A DNA stretch of 64,000 bases from Phyllobacterium lublinensis (GTDB lineage Bacteria; Pseudomonadota; Alphaproteobacteria; Rhizobiales; Rhizobiaceae): positions 1 through 64,000 of the forward strand of contig NZ_JAIUDQ010000014.1 in assembly GCF_020164435.1 (NCBI RefSeq), written 5' to 3'. Of this stretch, positions 57,036 to 64,000 are shown piece after piece; within the stretch, counting starts at the first letter, position 1; the number at the start of each line of letters is the position of its first letter. The notes under the pieces are model-generated. The model saw only the letters and a program-made list of their open reading frames with translations, searched no databases and was not told the DNA's origin. Position numbers and translations under genes: made by a program.

Positions 57036-57714
57036 ATGGCTGGACCCTCGCGGCGTCTATGAGGCGGGCCGCATCCTCGCTGCTCCAGTCGGCGGGACCG
57101 TTCATCGCGGCGATCTGACAACCTTCCTTGTCGACAAGCACCGTCACCGGCAGGCCGAATGCGAGGTTCTTGCGCTTCAGGTCATTGAACACACCCATTG
57201 ATGCGTCACGATAAAGTTCAAGCGATTTGACGCCAATCTCGTCGAGAAATGCCTTCGGCTTTGCATCGTCGCCCGTGTCGATGTTGATGGCCACGACCTT
57301 GAAGTCTTCGCCGCCCTTCTTCGTCTCCAACGCATCAAGCGCCGGCATTTCCTCGCGACATGGAACGCACCACGTTGCCCAGAGGTTGACGAGCACTGTC
57401 TTGCCCCTGAAGTCCTCAAGCCGGACCGGCTTGCCATCCGGTCCGTTAAAAGTCAGGGATGACATCGACTGTGGCGCGTCAGCGCCGCGCATGGCCGCGA
57501 CGGCCCCCGTTGCTGCCGTATCGATGGCCTTGGCGCGGTCGGCCTTGAGCGCGCACTGGTCGGCCGGGTTTGTTCCCGCGACAATATTGCCAGAGGGCCG
57601 CTCCATCACGTATACCGCAATCGCACCGGCAACGATGCCCGCAAGACCTGCAAGGAGAACGATCGTCCTGCTTACGTTGCGTGGCGTTTTCTGCTTTTTG
57701 TTGCCGTCCGTCAT
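57034..57714 (-). CDS. TlpA-like membrane-anchored thioredoxin
   Basis: A 226-residue thiol-disulfide oxidoreductase with an N-terminal membrane anchor (about 18-38) and a periplasmic thioredoxin fold. The active site is WCVPC in [19 protein letters not shown]. TlpA relatives help cytochrome oxidase copper-centre assembly. I chose ATG 57714; the frame is open to 57735. It is divergent from argH by 35 bases. Confidence 0.92.
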   Translation of the reverse strand: MTDGNKKQKTPRNVSRTIVLLAGLAGIVAGAIAVYVMERPSGNIVAGTNPADQCALKADRAKAIDTAATGAVAAMRGADAPQSMSSLTFNGPDGKPVRLEDFRGKTVLVNLWATWCVPCREEMPALDALETKKGGEDFKVVAINIDTGDDAKPKAFLDEIGVKSLELYRDASMGVFNDLKRKNLAFGLPVTVLVDKEGCQIAAMNGPADWSSEDAARLIDAARVQP

Positions 57715-57749
57715 ATCTGCTCTCATCCTACGCACCCAAGGCGCTTTTC

Positions 57750-59150
57750 ATGTCCGACAAGAAGAACAGCAATGAAATGTGGGGCGGCCGTTTTGCCTCC
57801 GGTCCCGCCGCGATCATGGAAGAAATCAATGCTTCCATCGGCTTTGACCAAAAACTTTACGCCCAGGACATTCAGGGTTCTCTTGCCCATGCTGCCATGC
57901 TTGCGAAAACGGGCATAATCGGGGCGGACGATCACGACAAGATCGCAAGTGGCCTGAACACGATATTGTCAGAAATCGAAAGCGGAAAGTTTACCTTCTC
58001 GCGCAAGCTTGAAGACATTCACATGAATGTCGAATCGCGACTGGCGGAATTGATCGGGCCTTCAGCCGGCCGCTTGCACACCGCCCGTTCACGCAACGAC
58101 CAGGTTGCCGTGGATTTCCGTCTTTGGGTCAAGGCTGAATTCGAAAAGACGGCGATTGCGCTGAAGAGGCTTATCGAAGCCTTCCTGAAGCGCGCCGAAG
58201 AACATGCCGCAACACTGATGCCCGGTTTCACCCATCTCCAGACGGCGCAGCCGGTCACTTTCGGCCATCACTGCATGGCCTATGTGGAAATGTTCGGCCG
58301 CGATCTTTCCCGCGTCCGGGATGCTATCAGGCGAATGGATGAATCGCCGCTCGGCGCCGCAGCCCTTGCCGGAAGCGGTTTTCCCATCGACCGTCACATG
58401 ACAGCCAAGGCGCTCGGCTTCCGGGAACCGACCCGCAATTCGCTCGACAGCGTCTCCGATCGCGACTTTGCGCTCGAATTCCTCTCGACGGCGGCCATCA
58501 CCGCAACGCACCTGTCGCGGCTTGCCGAGGAAATCGTCATCTGGTCGACGCCGCAATTCGGCTTCGTGCGCCTGTCGGACTCCTTCTCCACCGGCTCTTC
58601 AATCATGCCGCAGAAAAAGAACCCCGATGCCGCAGAGCTCGTCCGTGCCAAGACCGGGCGCATCACCGGTTCTCTGGTCGGCCTCCTGACCGTGATGAAG
58701 GGACTGCCGCTCACCTATTCCAAGGACATGCAGGAAGACAAGGAAGCGGTCTTCGACGCGGCCGAAACACTCGAGCTTGCCGTTGCCGCCATGACCGGCA
58801 TGGTTGGCGACATGACCATCAACACGGTGGCCATGAAAAAGGCGGCAGGCTCAGGCTATTCCACCGCGACCGATCTTGCCGACTGGCTCGTCCGTGAGCT
58901 TGGGCTGCCCTTCCGCGAAGCGCATCACGTGACCGGGCGAGCCGTTGCGCTCGCCGAACAGAACAGATGCGACCTCGGCAAGCTTTCGCTTGAGGACCTG
59001 CAGCAGATCCATCCCGGCATCACTGAAGCCGTTTTCGGCTATCTGACCGTCGATAAATCGGTTCGGAGCCGCAAATCCTATGGCGGTACCGCACCGGGCG
59101 AGGTTCGCCGGCAAATCCGGTTCTGGCAAAAGCGCATCGCCAGGCTTTAG
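57750..59150 (+). CDS. argH: argininosuccinate lyase
   Basis: Last enzyme of arginine synthesis, cleaving argininosuccinate to arginine and fumarate. The 466-residue product has [10 protein letters not shown] near the start, the family signature [12 protein letters not shown] and the catalytic loop region [17 protein letters not shown] 57750 gives the normal length; longer in-frame sequence upstream overlaps tlpA. It leads the argH-lptM-lysA run. Confidence 0.97.
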   Translation: MSDKKNSNEMWGGRFASGPAAIMEEINASIGFDQKLYAQDIQGSLAHAAMLAKTGIIGADDHDKIASGLNTILSEIESGKFTFSRKLEDIHMNVESRLAELIGPSAGRLHTARSRNDQVAVDFRLWVKAEFEKTAIALKRLIEAFLKRAEEHAATLMPGFTHLQTAQPVTFGHHCMAYVEMFGRDLSRVRDAIRRMDESPLGAAALAGSGFPIDRHMTAKALGFREPTRNSLDSVSDRDFALEFLSTAAITATHLSRLAEEIVIWSTPQFGFVRLSDSFSTGSSIMPQKKNPDAAELVRAKTGRITGSLVGLLTVMKGLPLTYSKDMQEDKEAVFDAAETLELAVAAMTGMVGDMTINTVAMKKAAGSGYSTATDLADWLVRELGLPFREAHHVTGRAVALAEQNRCDLGKLSLEDLQQIHPGITEAVFGYLTVDKSVRSRKSYGGTAPGEVRRQIRFWQKRIARL

Positions 59151-59158
59151 TCCTCGCC

Positions 59159-59180
59159 TATCTCCCCCTAGGGGGAGATA
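59159..59180. repeat. 22-bp perfect palindrome after argH
   Basis: TATCTCCCCCT and its reverse complement meet with no loop. The C5/G5 core resembles the dispersed GC-rich repeats at 42848-42951 and 60778-60823, so it may be a reduced copy. It may act as a hairpin between argH and the lipoprotein gene. Confidence 0.5.
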
Positions 59181-59276
59181 ATCGGCATGGCCGTCGAACC
59201 ACATGACAACCCTTCCATAAAAACCCGTCATGCTCTAGACAAGGCAGAACCCATTCGGACGACAGGATCCAACTCG

Positions 59277-59462
59277 ATGACAAGCCGTTCTTTTCTGACG
59301 ACAATTCTCATGGCGGTTGCGATTGCTGGCGCTGTTTCCGCCTGCGGCCGGAAAGGCCCGCTTGAACCGCCTCCGGCCTCTGTGACGTCGATGCCTGGCG
59401 GACCGAATCAGGCAACCCCGCCGGCCGCGGACAGGCGCTTCATTCTCGACCCATTGATCTAG
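59277..59462 (+). CDS. lptM: LptM-type small lipoprotein
   Basis: A 61-residue lipoprotein with a short signal and lipobox (AVSAC), then the family mark CGRKGPLEPPP. LptM proteins help assemble the LptD outer-membrane lipopolysaccharide translocon in Escherichia coli; rhizobial homologues sit next to lysA as here. I chose ATG 59277; the frame is open to 59187, but those residues carry no signal sequence. It lies 11 bases before lysA. Confidence 0.87.
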   Translation: MTSRSFLTTILMAVAIAGAVSACGRKGPLEPPPASVTSMPGGPNQATPPAADRRFILDPLI

Positions 59463-59473
59463 GCTGATTTTAC

Positions 59474-60739
59474 GTGAACCATTTCGACTACAGGGACGGC
59501 GTCCTTCACGCCGAGGACGTCAGCATACCCGATATCGCCAAGGTGGTCGGAACGCCCTTCTATTGCTATTCGACGGCTACCATCGAGCGCCATTTCAAGG
59601 TCTTCTCGGCCGCATTCGCCGATATGGACACGCTGGTCTGCTATGCCCTCAAGGCCAATTCCAACCAGGCCGTGTTGAAAACATTGGCCCGCCTCGGTTC
59701 GGGCGCCGATGTCGTATCTGAGGGAGAACTGCGCCGGGCCCTCGCCGCAGGCATTCCCGCCAGCAAGATTGTATTCTCAGGCGTTGGCAAGAAGCCATCC
59801 GAGATGGACTTTGCGCTGGCTGCAGGCATTCACTGTTTCAACGTCGAATCCGAGCCGGAACTGGAACTTCTATCCGTCCGGGCCGTAGCGGCGGGCAAAA
59901 CCGCACCGGTATCGCTGCGGATCAATCCCGATGTCGATGCAAAGACACACAAGAAAATCTCGACGGGCAAGTCCGAGAACAAATTCGGCATTCCACTGGC
60001 GAAGGCCAGCTCGGTCTATGCCCGCGCCGCCCGGCTTCCCGGCCTCAGGATCGTCGGTGTCGACATGCATATCGGCAGCCAGATCACCGATCTCGAGCCG
60101 TTTGACAATGCCTTCAGGCTGCTTGCTGAATTTGTCGCCCAACTCAAGGCCGATGGCCATGACATCAAGCATGTCGATCTTGGCGGCGGGCTCGGCATTC
60201 CCTACCATTTCGACAACAATCCGCCGCCACTGCCTGATGCCTACGCGCAGATCGTCGCCAGGCACATCAAACCGCTTGGCCTCAAGACCATCTTCGAGCC
60301 CGGCCGCCTTATCATCGGCAATGCCGGAATCCTCGTCACCGAGGTCATCTACCTCAAGGAAGGCGACGCCAGGAACTTCATCATCGTCGACGCGGCGATG
60401 AACGATCTCATCCGCCCGACGCTGTACGACGCCTTCCATACGATCCGCCCGGTCAAGGAGCCATCCCCCAGTCATCCGCGCATTCGCGGCGATGTGGTCG
60501 GCCCCGTCTGCGAAACCGGCGACTATCTCGGCCTTGACCGCGACCTGCCGCGGCCTGCTCCAGGCGATCTCATCGCCATTGGCACTGCAGGCGCCTATGG
60601 TGCCGTACAGGCGGGAACCTATAATACGCGCCTGCTGGTCCCCGAAGTGTTGGTAAACGGCGACCGGTTTCACGTCGTTCGGGCAAGGACGACCTATGAC
60701 GAGCTGATCGGGCTCGATTCGATCCCTGACTGGCTCTAA
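59474..60739 (+). CDS. lysA: diaminopimelate decarboxylase
   Basis: PLP enzyme making lysine from meso-diaminopimelate. The 421-residue protein has the PLP lysine in CYALKANSNQAVL, the glycine-rich phosphate site VDLGGGLGIPY, and the catalytic Cys in GPVCETGDYLG. The start is a GTG at 59474. It follows lptM and is followed by a repeat element that should end the transcript. Confidence 0.96.
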   Translation: MNHFDYRDGVLHAEDVSIPDIAKVVGTPFYCYSTATIERHFKVFSAAFADMDTLVCYALKANSNQAVLKTLARLGSGADVVSEGELRRALAAGIPASKIVFSGVGKKPSEMDFALAAGIHCFNVESEPELELLSVRAVAAGKTAPVSLRINPDVDAKTHKKISTGKSENKFGIPLAKASSVYARAARLPGLRIVGVDMHIGSQITDLEPFDNAFRLLAEFVAQLKADGHDIKHVDLGGGLGIPYHFDNNPPPLPDAYAQIVARHIKPLGLKTIFEPGRLIIGNAGILVTEVIYLKEGDARNFIIVDAAMNDLIRPTLYDAFHTIRPVKEPSPSHPRIRGDVVGPVCETGDYLGLDRDLPRPAPGDLIAIGTAGAYGAVQAGTYNTRLLVPEVLVNGDRFHVVRARTTYDELIGLDSIPDWL

Positions 60740-60777
60740 AACTCAGGGAAGGCGGCCCATCCCGTCGCTTGGCTCCG

Positions 60778-60829
60778 CCCCTCCCCACAAGGGGGAGGGA
60801 AGCTGCGCAGCAGCAGGGAGGGGTTTTCT
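60778..60829 (+). terminator. repeat-derived hairpin with T tail after lysA
   Basis: CCCCTCCC (60778-60785) pairs with GGGAGGGG (60816-60823) and TTTTCTT follows, a good terminator for lysA. The inner sequence, including the CTGCGCAGCAGCAG part, closely matches the element at 42848-42951 read on the other strand, so a dispersed repeat serves as terminator here. Confidence 0.7.
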
Positions 60830-60954
60830 TCAAGTCTCACGTCACTTTACACAAACCAGTGATCGCATTTTTACCCCAAGGCCTCGCCTTTGCCACGATG
60901 AATGCTATTCTCCCATGAGACCAACACCGTCGATGTCGGCGAGATGGAGTGCGT

Positions 60955-63528
60955 ATGACCAGTCAACACCCCGATCCACGGGACGCTGAAAGGGTCAGGT
61001 TCGATATTTTCAGGAGTATCGATCGCCTCCGTTTGTCTGCCTGGCTGACAATCGCGCTAGAACGCCTTTGGCCGCTGGTTTTGCCTCTGCTACTCGTGCT
61101 GGCGGCGTTTCTTTCATTGTCCTGGTTCGGCGCGTTCCGCATGATGCCGGACTGGCTTCGGCTTGCCGTGCTTGGATTGTTCGCGCTTTCGATTCCCGCC
61201 GGCCTTTATCTTCTGCTGAAATTCCGCCTTCCGACCCATGCCGAGATCAGCCAGCGGCTAGAAAACGTCAATACTCTTGACCATCAGCCAATCACCGTGC
61301 AGTCGGAAGACCTTGCAGCAAATACGGATGATCCGTTCGCTCGGGCCCTCTGGGACGAACATCGCAGGCGCATGGCCGAGCGAATCCGCGACCTGAAGAG
61401 CGGTCTGCCGCAGACTCGCGTTGCCGAACGCGACCCCTGGGCCTTGCGGGCACTGCTCGGCCTGCTGCTCTTCATTGCCTTTGCCTTTTCGGAAGGTCCG
61501 CTCGGAGGGCGTATCAGCGATGCGTTCCGCAGCCACGGGACATCCGACGCGATACCGCCGCGCATTGATGCCTGGGTAACGCCCCCGCGCTACACGGGAC
61601 GCGCACCTGTCTTCCTGACCTCGGCAGCGAACACCGAGGAGCGACAATTCACGATTCCTCAGGACAGCACGCTTGTCATCCGCATCATAGGTGGAAGCGG
61701 CTCGGAAAAAGTCACCCAGACATTGGTTGGCGGTGACGCGGCGGAAATCCCGGCCAAGGATGAGGTCAACGGCGAGGACGCCGCCAGCATCAACACGAAG
61801 CCGCGAAATTTCGAAGTGCCGCTTGGCGCCGACAGCACGGTGACGCTCTCCGGATATGGCTCCCCGCTTTCGCAATGGAGCTTCGCGGTCATTCCTGACC
61901 AGCCGCCTTCGATCCGCTTTACCAAGGATCCCTCCAGCGCCGTCAACGGCACCATGGAGGTTTATTACGAGTTGAAGGATGACTACGGTGCTGCCGGAGC
62001 TCTTGCCAGCATCGAACCGGCCATACCGTCAGCCGACAAGGGCGCCAGGCCGCTCTATACAGCCCCGGATCTTCCCCTCGCCCTGCCGAGACGCGGCGAT
62101 CAGCCCAAGGAAATGAAGACCACCAAGGATCTGACCGAACATCCTTGGGCTGGCTCGGAAATCCGCATGACGCTGGTCGCAACGGATGACGCCAAGCAGG
62201 AAGCACGAAGTGAAACCAAGACGCTGGTGATGCCCGAACGGCCGTTCGCCAACCCGCTGGCCCGCGCCGTCATCGAACAGCGGCGTATTCTGGCGCTCAA
62301 TGGCAATGCCAAGCCGGATGTGCTGAACACGCTTGACGGCCTGACGATCTGGCCGGAGGAAACGATCAAGAACGCATCGCATTACCTTGCCTTGCGCAGC
62401 ATCCGCTCGCGCCTCAATCTGGCCCGCAACGACGACCAGCTGCGCGACGTCGTATCCTACATGTGGCAGGTTGCTCGCGGGATCGAAGACGGTGCGTTGT
62501 CCGACGCAGAACGCCGGCTGCGTCAGGCGCAGGAAGCCCTCAAGCAGGCGCTTGAGCGCGGTGCCAGCCAGGAAGAAATCGAAAAACTCATGGCCGAGTT
62601 GCGCAAGGCGATGAACGAGTATTTGCGTGAGTTTGCCGAAAGGGCGCAGAAGAACCCGAATATGGCCCAGGCGCCGGATCCCAACGCGCAGGAGCTGCGC
62701 CAGGAGGACATTGACCGCATGCTCGACCAGATCGAGGATCTGGCCAAGCAGGGCGCGCGCGATCAGGCCCAGCAACTGCTGTCCGAACTCGAAAACATGA
62801 TGAACAATCTTCAGATGGGCCAGCAGCAAGGACAGAACCAGCAAGGCCGCCAGATGCGGCAGCAAATGGACAAGCTGGGAGAACTGATGCGGCGCCAGCA
62901 GGACATGATGAACCAGACCCATCGGCTGGAACAGCAGCGCCAGAACGGCATGCAGCAGGATTACGGCCAGCAAGGTCAACAGGGTCAGCAGGGTCAGCAG
63001 GGGCAGCAAGGTCAACAGGGACAGATGTCCGAAGAGGATATCGCCAATGCGTTGCGCGGCCTGCAGGAAGGCCAGAACAAGCTTCAGTCAGACCTGGAGC
63101 AGATGATGAAGGACCTGAAAGGGCTTGGCATCAACCCCGGCAAGGATTTCGGTGAAGCCGGCAAGTCCATGGGCGAGGCTGGCAAATCGCTCGGTGAAGC
63201 CGATGGCGGTCAGGCTGTCGATCAGCAGAGCAACGCGCTTGATGCCCTGCGTCGTGGTGGACAGGACATGATGAAGCAGATGCAGCAGGCGATGGGCCAG
63301 GAAGGCCAGGCCGGGCGGCGCAACGGCCAGCAGAACAGCCGTCAGGACCCGCTTGGCCGACCGCAGCGAAGTGGTGAACAGGAGTTTTTCAGCAAGGACA
63401 TGCTGCCCGGCGAGATTGATATCCAGCGGGCACGCCAGATCCTCGAGGAAATCCGGCGCCGTCTTGGAAATGCACTCAGCCCGCAGATGGAGAAAGACTA
63501 TCTGGAACGGTTGCTGAAGTTTGATTGA
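60955..63528 (+). CDS. TIGR02302 family membrane protein
   Basis: An 857-residue protein of the alphaproteobacterial TIGR02302 family. Two or three hydrophobic segments lie at about 25-45, 55-85 and 155-180, then a long periplasmic part. From about residue 500 it is rich in Gln, Met, Glu and Asp and probably coiled-coil, with a glycine/glutamine tandem run near 670-690, ending in a conserved block (FSKDMLPGEIDIQRARQILEEIRRRL). Function unknown. ATG 60955 has GGAG 5 bases upstream; GTG 60949 is in frame. It commonly follows lysA in rhizobial genomes. Confidence 0.87.
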   Translation: MTSQHPDPRDAERVRFDIFRSIDRLRLSAWLTIALERLWPLVLPLLLVLAAFLSLSWFGAFRMMPDWLRLAVLGLFALSIPAGLYLLLKFRLPTHAEISQRLENVNTLDHQPITVQSEDLAANTDDPFARALWDEHRRRMAERIRDLKSGLPQTRVAERDPWALRALLGLLLFIAFAFSEGPLGGRISDAFRSHGTSDAIPPRIDAWVTPPRYTGRAPVFLTSAANTEERQFTIPQDSTLVIRIIGGSGSEKVTQTLVGGDAAEIPAKDEVNGEDAASINTKPRNFEVPLGADSTVTLSGYGSPLSQWSFAVIPDQPPSIRFTKDPSSAVNGTMEVYYELKDDYGAAGALASIEPAIPSADKGARPLYTAPDLPLALPRRGDQPKEMKTTKDLTEHPWAGSEIRMTLVATDDAKQEARSETKTLVMPERPFANPLARAVIEQRRILALNGNAKPDVLNTLDGLTIWPEETIKNASHYLALRSIRSRLNLARNDDQLRDVVSYMWQVARGIEDGALSDAERRLRQAQEALKQALERGASQEEIEKLMAELRKAMNEYLREFAERAQKNPNMAQAPDPNAQELRQEDIDRMLDQIEDLAKQGARDQAQQLLSELENMMNNLQMGQQQGQNQQGRQMRQQMDKLGELMRRQQDMMNQTHRLEQQRQNGMQQDYGQQGQQGQQGQQGQQGQQGQMSEEDIANALRGLQEGQNKLQSDLEQMMKDLKGLGINPGKDFGEAGKSMGEAGKSLGEADGGQAVDQQSNALDALRRGGQDMMKQMQQAMGQEGQAGRRNGQQNSRQDPLGRPQRSGEQEFFSKDMLPGEIDIQRARQILEEIRRRLGNALSPQMEKDYLERLLKFD
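62965..63024 (+). repeat. 9-bp tandem repeat encoding GQQ units
   Basis: About 6.7 copies of a 9-base unit like CAGGGTCAG within the TIGR02302 gene, giving Gly-Gln-Gln repeats. Copies differ slightly in third positions. The unit keeps the frame, so copy-number change would alter length without breaking the gene. Confidence 0.75.
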
Positions 63529-63573
63529 TAGCTTGGGCGCGCGTCGCGTTCACCCGGCCTCGGTCGAGGGCGC

Positions 63574-64000
63574 CTATTCCTTCACCACGCCGACATAGGG
63601 CAACTGCCGGAACGAGTGCCCGACATCCATGCCGTAGCCGACGACAAAATAATCCGGGCACTCAAAGCCCTTGAAATCCGCTTCTATGTCCGTCTTGCGC
63701 TTGACGCTCTTGTCGAGGAGAACCGCAATAGTAACGCTGCGGGCGCCACGCTGCAACATCAGTTCGCGGGTGAATTTCAGCGTCCTTCCCGATTCCAGGA
63801 TATCGTCGATCAGGAGGACATCGCGGCCATGGACATCGCTGTCTATGTCACGCAGCAGACGCACTTCACCGCTCTCCGTCCCCTTGCCATAGCTTGAAAC
63901 GGTGATGAACTCGACATCGGGCTCCGCTCCCGCGTCGTGCATGGCGCGGATGAGATCGGCAGCGAAAATGAAGGAGCCCTTCAGAATCGAGATCACGAGC
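63574..64000 (-). CDS. hpt: hypoxanthine phosphoribosyltransferase (5' end outside window)
   Basis: The C-terminal part of a purine salvage enzyme that joins hypoxanthine or guanine to PRPP. The PRPP-binding loop VLLIDDILESGRTL, the upstream SYGKGTESGEV flexible loop and the end VGYGMDVGHSFRQLPYVGVVKE are present. The visible 141 residues begin inside the conserved ISILKGSFIFAADL segment, so about 30-40 N-terminal residues lie beyond the window edge. Confidence 0.93.
   Translation of the reverse strand, partial: LVISILKGSFIFAADLIRAMHDAGAEPDVEFITVSSYGKGTESGEVRLLRDIDSDVHGRDVLLIDDILESGRTLKFTRELMLQRGARSVTIAVLLDKSVKRKTDIEADFKGFECPDYFVVGYGMDVGHSFRQLPYVGVVKE

Noticed and set aside
1..64000. CRISPR arrays, insertion sequences or prophage
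   Set aside because: No regularly spaced direct repeats, transposase, integrase or phage structural genes were seen.

Overview
The window is a gene-dense, GC-rich chromosomal segment from an alphaproteobacterium, most likely of the order Hyphomicrobiales (Rhizobiales), in or near the Brucellaceae/Phyllobacteriaceae. The case rests on gene order and families: a DUF4167 protein next to prmC-prfA-ptsP-lysC and divergent ubiG; nit-grxC-comF; mutT-GNAT-argJ-parvulin-secA; etfB-etfA-hbdA; argH-lptM-lysA-TIGR02302. This order is from general knowledge of rhizobial/Brucella genomes and was not checked by a search. No phage, insertion sequence, CRISPR array or plasmid gene was seen, so this is core chromosome with a few accessory insertions.

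Layout. 1-437: leader region with a strong promoter firing leftwards out of the window. 438-3815: envelope pair (M23 peptidase, L,D-transpeptidase), convergent. 3992-6604: clpB with a candidate sigma-32 promoter. 6605-7418: an 814-bp stretch with no annotated gene, rich in hairpins and holding one unassigned reading frame. 7419-14097 (minus strand): DUF4167, prmC, prfA, ptsP, lysC. 14291-23237: housekeeping genes (ubiG, transporter, DUF1178, nitrilase-like, grxC, comF, methyltransferase, mutT, acetyltransferase, argJ, parvulin). 23494-29134: secA, then a flippase/GNAT pair. 29259-29608: two tandem 51-residue lipoproteins. 29691-39841: two divergent periplasmic sulfatases followed by a six-gene MoxR/Bat operon. 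40010-41439: an orphan metzincin-type protease gene and tRNA-Leu(CAA). 41705-49646: YqaA-type membrane protein, dsbB, HNH nuclease, AlkA-like glycosylase, gluQRS, EamA, YihY, SDR, twin-TM protein, cobalamin adenosyltransferase, and a rhomboid gene with an apparent frameshift. 49838-56981: etfBA, hbdA, terC, exoD, DUF188 and a DEAD-box helicase. 57034-64000: tlpA, argH, lptM, lysA, a large TIGR02302 membrane protein, and the 3' part of hpt.

The part most worth study is the accessory block 29.2-41.3 kb. Its sulfatases carry a formylglycine-type motif and sit beside a complete MoxR-DUF58-DUF4381-BatA-BatB/C-BatD set, which suggests (as inference) an AAA+/VWA system acting on exported enzymes. 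The divergent sulfatase promoters share a repeated GTTACAGT element, and an HExxHxxGxxH protease without a visible signal peptide lies just downstream. The hairpin-rich 6.7-7.2 kb region upstream of clpB is the other unexplained locus.
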